From: CBDCUC01 sp965222485
Lineage (GTDB): Bacteria > Pseudomonadota > Alphaproteobacteria > Rhizobiales > Hyphomicrobiaceae
NCBI GenBank assembly: GCA_965222485.1
Contig: CBDCUC010000040.1
Span: 992,001-1,056,000 of the forward strand
DNA: 64,000 nt
Direction of reading: 5' to 3'
Numbering within the stretch: position 1 is the first letter of the stretch; every line of letters begins with the position of its first letter. The notes under the pieces were generated by a model. That model did no database searches. It was not told where the DNA came from and saw only the letters and a program-made list of their open reading frames with translations. This document shows, one piece after another, positions 27,147 through 37,324 of the stretch. The position numbers were made by a program, and so were the translations under genes.

Positions 27147-28080
27147 TCTTGTTGCACGCTTTGCTTCAAACATCTTTTGGCTCGGACGCTATTTGGAACG
27201 CGCAGAGAACCTTGCGCGCATCCTAGATATAAATGAGACCTACGCGCGCGACGATGCTAGTGGACCAAACTGGTCACGGGTTCTGGAACTCTATGCCGAT
27301 CGTGCCCGCTACGAAAACATGCATGGCAAGCCAACGACGCAAGGTGTGTTAAACTTCTACTTGCTGGATCGCGACAACCAAGCATCGATCATCAGTTGTA
27401 CGCGTGCAGCTCGCGAAAATGCCCGCTCGGTACGTCATCTCATCAGCACCGAGATGTGGGCCCACATCAATATCTTTCACGCAAGAGTCGCTGAAGTTCC
27501 AGCAAGAGACGTTTCAGTGGCCAATATTTCTCGAATTGCACGGGATATCGTTGCAGGCTGTCAAGGCTTCGAAGGAATTGCGGAAGGAACATTCCTGCGC
27601 GGTGAACGATCGTCTTTCTATCAACTTGGCAAATATCTGGAGCGCGCCGACCAAACCACTCGTATTCTAGACATGGGCTATGACCGGCTGACCCCTGCCG
27701 ACGATGATGTTATTGCGTGGGTTCACTGGAACGTGCTGCTTCGTTCGGTCTCAGGATATCATGCCTATCGCAGCCGGCACCCCGGTGCTTCCAAACCGCA
27801 TAATATCGCGAGCTTCCTGCTGTACGATGAGGAGTTCCCAAGAGCCGTCGCGCTATGCGTCAGCCGCCTGACCAGCAACCTTCGAGATCTCGAGCGACGG
27901 CACGGCGCTCGTCGCGGTGAGCAATTGGAAGCAAGCCGGCGAGAACTGGAGTTCCTGATCGAAACCGGGCCGGGTAAAGCCTTGACATCCAGGAGCCTAC
28001 ACACCTATCTCGACGGCCTTCAGACATCTTTGGCCAAGGTATCTGGTGCGATCGGCGATCGGTACTTTGCTGGTGGATAG
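27139..28080 (+). CDS. Alpha-E domain protein (DUF403)
   Basis: A helical protein of about 313 residues of the alpha-E family, the steady partner of circularly permuted ATP-grasp enzymes. It begins LVARFASNIFWLGRYLERAENLARILD, the family's usual start, and repeats the motif later as QLGKYLERADQTTRILDMGYD. The TTG at 27139 overlaps the ATP-grasp stop and puts the conserved block at the N-terminus; a TTG at 27091 would add 16 residues. The exact biochemical role is not known; it probably forms a complex with the ligase. Confidence 0.9.
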   Translation: MSSLVARFASNIFWLGRYLERAENLARILDINETYARDDASGPNWSRVLELYADRARYENMHGKPTTQGVLNFYLLDRDNQASIISCTRAARENARSVRHLISTEMWAHINIFHARVAEVPARDVSVANISRIARDIVAGCQGFEGIAEGTFLRGERSSFYQLGKYLERADQTTRILDMGYDRLTPADDDVIAWVHWNVLLRSVSGYHAYRSRHPGASKPHNIASFLLYDEEFPRAVALCVSRLTSNLRDLERRHGARRGEQLEASRRELEFLIETGPGKALTSRSLHTYLDGLQTSLAKVSGAIGDRYFAGG

Positions 28081-28151
28081 CGTGGTCTTGATTTGCAGGC
28101 GATATCGCGTACCGAACGGGCCCATGCCCGCACTATTAAAGGACTTCAGTT

Positions 28152-29051
28152 GTGCAGAGGCTAAGCGTCAAGCACGTCACGACTTACAAGTACAAACAGC
28201 CGGTAAAATTCGGCGAGCACAGGCTGATGATTCGGCCGCGTGACAGCCACGACGTGCGCCTATTGAATGCTACCTTGGAAATTGAACCGCAGGCGAGCCT
28301 GCGCTGGCTCTACGACGTCTTTGGCAATTCGGTTGCCATAACGTCCTTTGAAACGCCTGCCGACAGCTTGCGTATTTCCTCCGAGATCATCATTGATCGA
28401 TACCCATCTGTAAATAGTGAGTTTGGAGTGGAACCATACGCCAAGAAAATTCCCTTCAGTTACCCGCTAAGCGAAATACCCGACCTTGGTCGAACGATTG
28501 AACGACACTATTCCGATCCGGACAGGTTGGTCATTGAGTGGACCCGGCGCGTCCTCGAGCATCCGGACGTTGACGGCAACACAGAAGCATTCCTGCGCAG
28601 ACTATCGCAAACAATCCAACAGGAGTTTGCTTATGAAGAACGTCATGAGGTCGGTATTCAAACGCCCATCGAGACACTGGAAAAGACCTCTGGCACATGT
28701 CGCGACTACGTCGTCTTAATGATGGAGGCCGTTCGAAGTGTCGGGTTGGCTACCCGATTTGTCAGCGGTTATCTGTATGACCCTGCGATCGATGGCGGAG
28801 ATACAGATATTACAGGCGCGGGTGCGACGCACGCCTGGGTGCAGGTCTACCTGCCAGGTGCTGGGTGGATTGAAGTTGACCCGACGAACGGCGGTGTGGG
28901 TGGTCACAACCTTGTACCGATTGCGGTTGCCCGCGAACCGGCTCAGGCCATTCCGGTGTCCGGCACATTCATCGGCGACTCTGCGGATTATCTCGGAATG
29001 GATGTTGAGGTCACAGTTCGCTCGCTCAATACTCTAGAGGGTGTCGCTTAG
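28152..29051 (+). CDS. Transglutaminase-like cysteine protease
   Basis: A 299-residue transglutaminase-core protein with the bacterial N-terminal region (about residues 1-90, starting RLSVKHVTTYKYKQPVKFGEHRLMIRPRD). The catalytic triad is visible: Cys183 in SGTCRDY, His227 in THAWVQVY and Asp243 in EVDPTN. Most bacterial members are thought to be peptidases rather than cross-linking enzymes. It is the third gene of the ATP-grasp/alpha-E set, 71 bases after the alpha-E stop, with a GTG start, and presumably cleaves the peptide made by its partners. No signal peptide is present. Confidence 0.92.
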   Translation: MQRLSVKHVTTYKYKQPVKFGEHRLMIRPRDSHDVRLLNATLEIEPQASLRWLYDVFGNSVAITSFETPADSLRISSEIIIDRYPSVNSEFGVEPYAKKIPFSYPLSEIPDLGRTIERHYSDPDRLVIEWTRRVLEHPDVDGNTEAFLRRLSQTIQQEFAYEERHEVGIQTPIETLEKTSGTCRDYVVLMMEAVRSVGLATRFVSGYLYDPAIDGGDTDITGAGATHAWVQVYLPGAGWIEVDPTNGGVGGHNLVPIAVAREPAQAIPVSGTFIGDSADYLGMDVEVTVRSLNTLEGVA

Positions 29052-29143
29052 TGGCGGCTCCGATTGCGAAGTACAACCTGACTGATTTGGATGGAATGCT
29101 GCTATTGCAGATTGGTTTGGTCAGCATTGGGACTTTGCATGGT

Positions 29144-30667
29144 TCAGCTTGCGCTTCGGTCGCCCAGTTGCTGCCAATGCGTTTTTAGCTGGGCCGCCAG
29201 GCCGCGAACCGTTTCATCCTCAACGTAATAGCCATCGTAGGGGTCAAGCCCGATGGAGGCATGCACATTTGCAAAAGCATTTTGCAGTTCGACAAAGGCA
29301 AGATCCAGTTTTACGCGTGATACGAGCGTGTTCATCTCTTCGCGTATGGCTGTTTGTTCGCTGACCTTGCCAGCATCAAGCGCTGTCCTTATTTGGTCGA
29401 GAATGCGGTATTGTACGTCGTGGTATTCCTGGGCGACGCGGTATTTACGCCGCGCATGGATGAGCCGCACGCGGCTGACGTGCACTTGGGTCATGATCGC
29501 CATCGTTACGGCAAGCGCGCGCGCATCCAGCAAGTCATCTTTGGCTTCGATCTCCGCTCTGCGCGCTGGGTAGTTGAATACTTTAAGGAGATTCCAGCTG
29601 GCCTTCGCACCCCACGTCACCCAGTGCTGGTTGAATAGAAAGTCGTTGCTGTTCCAGTTGGGTGCCAGGTCGGCGGAGACACCTGGCAGCATTTCTAAAA
29701 TCGCGGCGCGCGCCTCCTTGGCATTGATGCGCGTCTTGTAAGCGACTTCGCGTAACTCAGATCGCGAGACGAGCGCTGTTTCGACCATTTCTTCTGGTGA
29801 CATGTCGAGTAAACGCGGCTGTCGATGATCGTGTGGAACTCTGACCCAGAATCGTGTGCCGGGTTTTATGTTTATCAGTGCGGCGAGTTGGGTCTTGGCA
29901 ACGGTGAGTTCGCTCAATAGCTCATGGATCTCGCGCCGGATTTCAACGAGCTCACGCTCGTAGGTTAGCGCGGTCATGGGTGAGGTTTCGGACTGTTCCG
30001 ATAGATCGCGCGAATCTGCGAGCGCCTGTTCGACACGGGTGTTGAGCCGGCGAAGTTGAGCCGACAATCGCTGCGCACTGACCGCTTTCCAATATGCGGA
30101 GCGTACGTCTTCCAAAATACGGTTTATGACTTTGCGTTTGGTTTCGTCTGCGATTAATACGCGGTCGGCAGCTTGGCGTGCGCGAACGTACGACAAACCA
30201 AAATCCAGAATATGCCAGCTCAAGGTGAGGTCGGAGTTGCCAACTTCAAGCTCGGTCGATGTCGAGGCGCGTAGTGACGTGTCGCCGAGCTGGCGATCGC
30301 CCAACAGCGTCACGCTGCGACCACCGGAATAATTGTTGCGCTCGGTAAAGCCTGTGTTCGACACAACGTTTGGCAGCAGGGAGTAATGCGCCAGATCAAG
30401 TTGTCTTTGACGCAGCGAAATTTCCATCAATTCTACGTGGTGATCGAGGTTGTACTTCAGTGCCCGAGCCATTGCTTCATACAAGCCGACGGCGCCACTC
30501 ACCGGCTCCTGATCGATTGTCACGCGCCAATGCTTATCCTGCGCGAAGTCGGCAAGCTCCGTGAAACTGAGAGTTTGTGGATGTATAGCGCAGCCGGCAG
30601 CAGCTGCCGCGACCAGCGCAGGTAGAAGTGCGCGCACCGAAGTCTCCAATTCAACAGTACGATGCAC
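29144..30667 (-). CDS. TolC-family outer-membrane channel
   Basis: A 507-residue outer-membrane efflux protein. A possible lipoprotein signal ends AAAAAGCAIHP, giving Cys26 as an acylation candidate. The rest has the two-fold helical repeat of the OEP family, with long coiled coils (RRLNTRVEQALADSRDL; EYHDVQYRILDQIRTAL) separated by strand regions such as GNSDLTLSWHILDFGLSY. Length is normal for TolC-like proteins (about 430-510). The start is GTG. It follows the giant surface-protein gene in the same direction, so it probably supplies the outer-membrane exit for that protein together with the HlyD-type adaptors upstream. Confidence 0.9.
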   Translation of the reverse strand: MHRTVELETSVRALLPALVAAAAAGCAIHPQTLSFTELADFAQDKHWRVTIDQEPVSGAVGLYEAMARALKYNLDHHVELMEISLRQRQLDLAHYSLLPNVVSNTGFTERNNYSGGRSVTLLGDRQLGDTSLRASTSTELEVGNSDLTLSWHILDFGLSYVRARQAADRVLIADETKRKVINRILEDVRSAYWKAVSAQRLSAQLRRLNTRVEQALADSRDLSEQSETSPMTALTYERELVEIRREIHELLSELTVAKTQLAALINIKPGTRFWVRVPHDHRQPRLLDMSPEEMVETALVSRSELREVAYKTRINAKEARAAILEMLPGVSADLAPNWNSNDFLFNQHWVTWGAKASWNLLKVFNYPARRAEIEAKDDLLDARALAVTMAIMTQVHVSRVRLIHARRKYRVAQEYHDVQYRILDQIRTALDAGKVSEQTAIREEMNTLVSRVKLDLAFVELQNAFANVHASIGLDPYDGYYVEDETVRGLAAQLKTHWQQLGDRSAS

Positions 30668-30897
30668 AACTATAAAGAAATATAGGATATTAGACGCTAT
30701 CCAAGGTTGTAATTTGTTTGTGGATAGCTGATTTGTGGGCTTGGCTTCAATGCTTTTTTGGAGCTTCGGGCGTTTTCAATGCCAAGTCGGCTTCAGCGTT
30801 GTGTTCACCTAGCCACATGCTGAGCGTTGAGAGAGGTGGCGTCTGTTTCATTGGTGTCGTTCTGCCATTTGTGGTGCTCGCAATTCGCGTCTTGATT

Positions 30898-33800
30898 TTA
30901 CTTTGGCTGACTGTTGGTGATGGCGCCGTCCATTTTGCGGATCTCTTCCATGTCACCTACGACTGCACTGTTTAATTGTGCATCGAAGTTGCTCGCCCGC
31001 TGCCCGTCCTCGTTCATGGCAAGCGGTTTGATCTCGCCGGACATCGTCTGAATTGCCACTTTCTGTTCGATGGATGAGCCATCCTCCAACAATGCGATGA
31101 CGTGCAGATCAAGCTTCTGCGTGTCAACCGGTACTTCCGCCAACAATGTACCGGACGCGGTGTGGTGAACCCAAGTCGGCAGCGGGCGTCCATCGGCTTG
31201 CAGTATCCGGTGTTCGCTGATCTTTCCATGCGTGTCGGCGCTCAAATCATTCTTGATTTCAATAAACAACACATGATCCCGCATGAGCGTGTCGATGACA
31301 ATCTGCCCGGTGCGGGAAGAATCATTCATCGCCGCTATACCGGGTACGTCGATGTGCAATGAGAACCCACGAAGCGCTTGCCCATCCCAATGACCGAATC
31401 TGTCGCCAAATGCCCGCTGTGCCGATTGTGCCAACGCGCGCAATTTTTCAACATCGCGAATGTGGCCCATCGTCGGCCTGTCGTCGGTTGGTAGCTCCGC
31501 TAGTGCGCCGAGATCATGGATGTTGTTGACCGTGTCGAGGACGATTCCATCTAGTGCAACATCGGCTGGGGCCACACCGCTGCGATCTATCGCCGCCACG
31601 GTTTCCAGCACGATGGCGTTATTGCCTCCAATCTCAGTGAGTGGATCGGAAGTTTCCGAACTGTTTCCTGTTGGAACGATATGTTCGGTCTGCTCCTGCA
31701 ACTGCTCGAATGTGGTGCCTGAAGTCTCGGGTGGCACGGATGGCTCATCAACCGGGGTGACCGTGCCGGTGACTGTTGCCGTTGCGGTGTTGGCGCCATC
31801 AGAAATCTCGTAGTCAAACGCGACAGGGCCGTTGTAGTCCCGCGCCGGTTGGAACGTGATCGTGCCATCGCCATTGAGCGTAGCCGTTCCTGTTCCATCT
31901 CTTAGCGCGATCGGTGTGCCGATAGTTGGTGCTTGGCCGTCGATCATTGTCACTGTCAGCGGGTCATTGTCCGGGTCGTTGTCATTACCAAGTACATCGA
32001 TCGACAGGCTCGTATCCTCGGCAACAATGAATGTGTCATCGGATGCGATAGGGGTCGCATCGTTGTCGATGATTGATGCTGTTCCTGATGCGGTGACATT
32101 CGTCGTTGTGCCCGCTGTAATTGTTGCGGTGAGATCAAAGTTTTCGGTTGGTTCGTCGATGGCGTCGTCGATGATCGGTACGCGCGCCAGGATGGATGTC
32201 GCGCCTGGGGGAATGGTGGCCGACGTGGCCGCCGACCAGGTGGCTCCGCCATCTGTTGAGACCTCGAGCGCGGGCCCATAGTCGGAGGCTGTTGCAGAGC
32301 CGTCGGTGAGGTTGAGGTTTGCCGTGATGGGTTGGGTTGATGGATTGGAAAGCGCGACGGTGAAAACGGCATGCGGGTCGGTGCCTTCCGTGACGGTCGG
32401 CGAGGAGACGGTCAGAGTTGGAGTGTCATCGTCGGTGCCGCCTGGACCGATGCCGTCATCGCGAATGGTGCCGATGCCTTGATTGTCGGTAATTGTGGCG
32501 GAGGCGGAGACATTGGTGAGATCGACGCTGAAGCTTTCCAAATTCTCAAATATGGCGTCATCAGTGATGGCCACGGTGACTGTCTGGGTCGTGACGCCAG
32601 GCGCAAAGGTCAAGGTGCCGTTGGTGCCGGAGAAGTCGGCGCCTTCGGTGGCCGAACCGGAGTTGGTATCGTAATTGACCGTGACCGTGACCGTGACCGT
32701 GACCGTGGATGCGGATGGGTTGGACAGCGTGACGGTAAATGTCGCGCTGCCTGCTGCTTCATTGACGGTGACATCGTCGATCGAGATCGCGGGTGCGTCA
32801 TCATCGTCGTTTATGGAAGCGGTGCCAGACGCAGTGGCGTTTGTGGTCGTGCCCGCCGTGACGGTCGCGGTGAGGTCGAAGGTCTCAGTGGGTTCGTCGA
32901 TCGAATCATCCGAAATGGGTGTGCGCACTAGCAGCGATGTTGCGCCTGCAGGTATCGTTGCGGATGTAGCTGCCATCCAGGTGGCGCCACCGTCGGTTGA
33001 GACTTCAAGCGCGGGCCCATAGTCCGTGCCGCTGCCGCTTGCGGTACCGTCCGTGAGGTTGAAGCTTACGGTGATCGCTTCAAATGATGGATTGGAGAGT
33101 GTGACGGTGAAGACAGCGTGCGGATCGGTGCCTTCGGTGACGGCTGGTGAGGAGACACTCAAGCTGGGGATATCGTTAACACCCGTTATCGTGATCGTAA
33201 CTGTTGCAGTGTCGAACCCGCCGTTGCCGTCAGAAACCTGGTAGGAGAATGTGTCGGTCGTGCTGTCACCAGCATTCAATGCTTCGAACCGGCCGTAGGG
33301 ATTGTAGGTATAGGTTCCGTTTGGTTGGAACGTCACTTGTGCGCCAGAGGCTAGCGTGACCGGTGTACCTGGTGTGTAGGCCGCGCCATCGATCTGGGTT
33401 ACGGTCAGCGTGTCGTTTTCAGGATCGGCATCGATGCCGGGCCCGGAGTTGTCCGTGATCACGTTGCCGGAAACGGGCGTGTCCTCATCGGTCGTGTTTG
33501 TGTTGTCCGTTGCTGTCGGGGGATCATTAAGAGGGGTAACCGTGATGACGAGTGTACCCGTTTCCGTGATGCCCAGATCATTTTCAGCGACCGTGTAGGT
33601 CAGCGTTTCAACGCCATTGAAATCCGGGTTCGGCGTATAGGTCACGTTGCCAGAAGTATCAAAGCTGACGGTCCCGTTTGTCGGGGCTGACACGCTGGTT
33701 AGCGTTACTGGGCCTTCAAAGTTGTCATTGTTGAGTACATTAATGACTGTCGGGCCGGAGTCTTCGAGGATGGTTCGTGTGTCCGTCACTGTGTCACCGA

Positions 33801-36800
33801 CGGGAGCGACACGCAACGTGACAGTGGCGCTGTCTGCCAGTCCGGCGTCGTCTGTGATTGTATAAGTGAAGGTTTGATCGCCGTTAACATCGTCCGCGGG
33901 TGTGTATGCAAAGTCGATGTCGCTGCTCGCGATGGAGAAGTTTGTCCCGCCGACTGCGGTTAGCGTTCCGTTGCCGCCAATCGTTAGCCAGCTGGCCCGC
34001 TCGGTGGTGTGACGATTTTCGCTGTCGCGAGTGCGGTCTTCCTGGATGCTGACGTTGACACCCGTGCCGCTGAGCGAGCTTGCGTCGAGATGAGCATTAT
34101 CGGGGCCATCGAACGTAGCAAGCTGCCCCAAGAAGTTGACATTTGTACCGAGATCATTCGTGAAGTTGATGCTGGTGTCACCGTGCCTGACGGAATCCGA
34201 TGTGACGCCGGCTTCAAAGTCCAGCCCGCTCCACGTTCCAGTGCCCGCTTCAATTGCAATGAATCCGATTGTTTCGGGCGTCGAGATTGCGGTGCTTTGA
34301 TAGTCAGCGGGTTCGTTCGTCACCTGATAACCGCCCGCGGATACGGCTCTCTGGCGCGCGTTGTTGAACTCTATGCCGTTGTTGTCGGTCTGCACTTGGG
34401 AGATTACGGCGGGGGAAGCGGTAAACGAATGGTCGAACGATACTGCCGTGAAGCTGTTGGCATTCGATCCGACGGAGTGGGTGCCAACCTCGACGATGGT
34501 GCCGTCCTCCAAAGTCCAGACGCCGGCTTCCAGGACGACGTAGCTTACGCTTTCGAGGCCGTGCACGCCGTCGGTTGTGTCAAATCGGTTGCCCGAGTTC
34601 GGTTCGACAAGCGCAAGGTCGAAGGAATTTCCAGTAACATTGGAGACCCTGGCGATCACCGGGGCGTCTGCTGTCTCATTTTGCGTGGTCACAAATGCGA
34701 ACACGACAGGATTGGTGTAAGTGCCGCTAAAGTTTACTGTTGTGCCATTTGAATCGGTGGTGAGCGAGCCTGCCTCGCCCACGTTCAGTTCAAGAAGTCC
34801 TGAGGCAGGTTGCGTAAAGTCGGTCAGGAATACAGCGCCATCCGGATCGCCGTCGTTGGAGAGCGGGTTGAATGACGTGCTGGTATCTTCGTTAAGCAGA
34901 ACCAAATCATCAAGGGCAGTTGGCGCATCGTCGACCGGGGCGACCGAGACAGTGACGGTCGCCGTATCGGTCAGTCCCCCATCGGTGACGGTGTAGTTGA
35001 AGCTGTCCGAACCGCTGTAATTGGCGGGAGGCGTGTAGGTGAACGTGCCGTCGGCAGCAATGGTAACGGACCCGCCCTGGGCCGTGGCGAACGTGCCGAC
35101 GGAACTTGCATCGATGCTCAATGCATCGCCGTCGATATCGCTATCAATGCCTGTGCCCGTATCGTCTGCAAGTGTGTTGCCGGAGAGGATGGTATCCTCG
35201 TTGGTTTTGTAATCGTTGCCGACCGCGGTCGGCGCGTCGTTTGCCGGCGTAACATCGATTTTCAGCGTGGCGGTGTCCGTGTCGGTGCCGTCCGTTACGG
35301 TGTAGGTCGCCGCTGGCACTGGGCCGTTGTAATCGGCCGCCGGCACAAATGTGTACGAGCCGTCGCTGTTTATAGTGAGATCGCCCTCGGCCAAACTTGC
35401 CGTGGTATCGGCGGCGTAGGTCGTGCCGCCGACGTCAAACTGGGTGACGGAGAGCGTATCGCCGTCCAGTTCTACATCGTTGGTAAGGAGGCCTGAAGCA
35501 GCGTTGACGATAAGCGTAGTGTCTTCGACGGCCGAACTGGTGTCGTTGGTTGCGGCCGGGCCGACGTTTGCGCGCGTCAGTACAATGTTGTCCAGATGCA
35601 TGCCGCGGCCGCCTGCCACGCCAACGCCCGCAGCCTCGAAAGAAACCCGCATGACGCCACCGTTGCCGGTGAATGTGACGGCGTCGTTGCTCCATACGAT
35701 ATCTGTGTTACCGACGGCGTTATCAGTCTCGTTGCTCAATACCGTACCGTCGACGACGACGTTCATACTGTTGACGGTTGCGTCAAAACCCGGCCGCCCA
35801 CCATATGAGTAGGTCAGTGTATACTCAGCTCCTGCGATCGTGTTGACATCGCGAAAAATGTCGCGGGCGTCAGGGAAGAAGTTGCCCGGATCGTCGTTCA
35901 ACTCGATGCGGAAATCACCAAATGGCGATGTCCAACCGTTGACTCCGTCCCGCCAGATCTCAATGGCACCGTCATTGCTCGACCAGCCGTCGTAGGGTGC
36001 GGTTACGTGGGTCGTTGCAGCCCCGGTTTCGAAGCCCGACGTAAAGACGGTTTCGCCGGCCAATAAGCCATCCCATTCGCCAGCGACAATGGTTTCAGCC
36101 TCAACCGTTCCAACCTCGGTTTCCAGGTTCCAGTCGCCACCGAGGTTTTCTGCACCCGTGCCGTCAGTGGAGGCGGCAATGTCCGCGCCGGTGATCGAGC
36201 CTAGCAACATTGCTGCTTCAAGGCCGGCGCCGCCGCCGGTAAAATCGCAACCATAAACAAGTATGTCGCCGTCGGCGGATAATGCGTTACGGATAACCGT
36301 CAACTCATCCAAGTGCTCGCCCTGCATGGATGCGGCATCAAGTACGTCATTGCCGAGATAGAGCTTGCCCTGATCACCGTGAGACAAAATGTGGATGGCA
36401 TCCAAATCCTGCCGGTCTTGCAGTGCTGCCGCGATTTGCTCTACGCCATCCCGGTTCGGGTCAAGCATGACCACCTCGACTGACGGATCTATGCCTTCGA
36501 GCAGCTCGTTCAGATTTTCAATCGAACCATCGACAAAAGCGATTTCATTGGTGTGCGTAGCCTGTTCTATACCTGCAGCCGCCGCCGCTTCCTGCTGCCA
36601 ATCGGTGGCTTTGCCGCCCTCCGCATCGGCACTGTTGTCGGATTGCGCGTCGGTTGCCTGTTGTTCGGCAACCTGATCAGCGGTTTGGTCCGCGGTGGCA
36701 GCGGCGGCCGCATCAAACACCATGCGTGGCTCCAGAACGAGCAAGTCTGAGTTGCGTTGTACCTTTTGCAGGGAGGCTTGACGGCGGGCGCTCTTTTCGG

Positions 36801-37086
36801 CGCGGCGTTTGGCACGTTCGCTAAGCGCTTCTCGGGCCCGTCGCAAATGGCGGTTTACGACCGCGCGCAATCGGAGCGCCAGAAATCGCCCGACTCGGAG
36901 GAATCTTTGGAGTCTTGCAGGAAAGCTGTAGGTGCGGTTGTCCTTGCGTTCTCGTTGTGTGTCGAGATCGCCCGCAGAGCCAGTGAGTGCAGTGTGGGAG
37001 ATGTTTGATTGTAGTGACTGGGAATAAGACGTGCGCGGGGTGGCGGTAACATCTTTTTTGTTGAGATCGAATGATTGCAACATCAT
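30898..37086 (-). CDS. Giant LEPR/DUF4347/Calx-beta surface protein
   Basis: A 2062-residue protein. The N-terminus is basic and helical (about residues 52-110), then carries LEPRMVFDAAA (118-128), the LEPR motif of large exported repeat proteins. DUF4347 follows (about 185-345: LDAIHILSHGDQGKLYLGN, ILVYGCDFTGGG). Next come cadherin/Big_9-type Ig-like repeats (VTDGGLTDTATVTVSVAP, DYNGPVPAATYTVTDG) and at least three Calx-beta repeats with VTEGTDPHAVFTV blocks, two of them almost identical. The C-terminal 230 residues are a unique domain without RTX repeats. No classical signal peptide is seen. It probably acts as an adhesin. It lies between adaptor genes and a TolC gene, so secretion through them is likely. 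A hexamer run in 32679-32707 encodes a Thr-Val tract. Confidence 0.88.
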   Translation of the reverse strand: MMLQSFDLNKKDVTATPRTSYSQSLQSNISHTALTGSAGDLDTQRERKDNRTYSFPARLQRFLRVGRFLALRLRAVVNRHLRRAREALSERAKRRAEKSARRQASLQKVQRNSDLLVLEPRMVFDAAAAATADQTADQVAEQQATDAQSDNSADAEGGKATDWQQEAAAAAGIEQATHTNEIAFVDGSIENLNELLEGIDPSVEVVMLDPNRDGVEQIAAALQDRQDLDAIHILSHGDQGKLYLGNDVLDAASMQGEHLDELTVIRNALSADGDILVYGCDFTGGGAGLEAAMLLGSITGADIAASTDGTGAENLGGDWNLETEVGTVEAETIVAGEWDGLLAGETVFTSGFETGAATTHVTAPYDGWSSNDGAIEIWRDGVNGWTSPFGDFRIELNDDPGNFFPDARDIFRDVNTIAGAEYTLTYSYGGRPGFDATVNSMNVVVDGTVLSNETDNAVGNTDIVWSNDAVTFTGNGGVMRVSFEAAGVGVAGGRGMHLDNIVLTRANVGPAATNDTSSAVEDTTLIVNAASGLLTNDVELDGDTLSVTQFDVGGTTYAADTTASLAEGDLTINSDGSYTFVPAADYNGPVPAATYTVTDGTDTDTATLKIDVTPANDAPTAVGNDYKTNEDTILSGNTLADDTGTGIDSDIDGDALSIDASSVGTFATAQGGSVTIAADGTFTYTPPANYSGSDSFNYTVTDGGLTDTATVTVSVAPVDDAPTALDDLVLLNEDTSTSFNPLSNDGDPDGAVFLTDFTQPASGLLELNVGEAGSLTTDSNGTTVNFSGTYTNPVVFAFVTTQNETADAPVIARVSNVTGNSFDLALVEPNSGNRFDTTDGVHGLESVSYVVLEAGVWTLEDGTIVEVGTHSVGSNANSFTAVSFDHSFTASPAVISQVQTDNNGIEFNNARQRAVSAGGYQVTNEPADYQSTAISTPETIGFIAIEAGTGTWSGLDFEAGVTSDSVRHGDTSINFTNDLGTNVNFLGQLATFDGPDNAHLDASSLSGTGVNVSIQEDRTRDSENRHTTERASWLTIGGNGTLTAVGGTNFSIASSDIDFAYTPADDVNGDQTFTYTITDDAGLADSATVTLRVAPVGDTVTDTRTILEDSGPTVINVLNNDNFEGPVTLTSVSAPTNGTVSFDTSGNVTYTPNPDFNGVETLTYTVAENDLGITETGTLVITVTPLNDPPTATDNTNTTDEDTPVSGNVITDNSGPGIDADPENDTLTVTQIDGAAYTPGTPVTLASGAQVTFQPNGTYTYNPYGRFEALNAGDSTTDTFSYQVSDGNGGFDTATVTITITGVNDIPSLSVSSPAVTEGTDPHAVFTVTLSNPSFEAITVSFNLTDGTASGSGTDYGPALEVSTDGGATWMAATSATIPAGATSLLVRTPISDDSIDEPTETFDLTATVTAGTTTNATASGTASINDDDDAPAISIDDVTVNEAAGSATFTVTLSNPSASTVTVTVTVTVNYDTNSGSATEGADFSGTNGTLTFAPGVTTQTVTVAITDDAIFENLESFSVDLTNVSASATITDNQGIGTIRDDGIGPGGTDDDTPTLTVSSPTVTEGTDPHAVFTVALSNPSTQPITANLNLTDGSATASDYGPALEVSTDGGATWSAATSATIPPGATSILARVPIIDDAIDEPTENFDLTATITAGTTTNVTASGTASIIDNDATPIASDDTFIVAEDTSLSIDVLGNDNDPDNDPLTVTMIDGQAPTIGTPIALRDGTGTATLNGDGTITFQPARDYNGPVAFDYEISDGANTATATVTGTVTPVDEPSVPPETSGTTFEQLQEQTEHIVPTGNSSETSDPLTEIGGNNAIVLETVAAIDRSGVAPADVALDGIVLDTVNNIHDLGALAELPTDDRPTMGHIRDVEKLRALAQSAQRAFGDRFGHWDGQALRGFSLHIDVPGIAAMNDSSRTGQIVIDTLMRDHVLFIEIKNDLSADTHGKISEHRILQADGRPLPTWVHHTASGTLLAEVPVDTQKLDLHVIALLEDGSSIEQKVAIQTMSGEIKPLAMNEDGQRASNFDAQLNSAVVGDMEEIRKMDGAITNSQPK

Positions 37087-37324
37087 CTAACACCGGGATT
37101 GAGAGGTACTCTTCACTTTCAAAATAGAGTGCCCGGGTAACGGATAAGTTTTCACAGCGCATAAAATTCATCAAAGAAGACAAGAAAAAGAGATGCGTTG
37201 TTCTCTATCATTTAGATGACATGTTCATTCGTGTTGGCCGATCAGCGTTTGCAGATGATCTGCTTTTTTGTGATTGTTCCTGATGACCCCGTCTTGTTTG
37301 CGTTGCCTAGAGTTGGTGCGGTTT

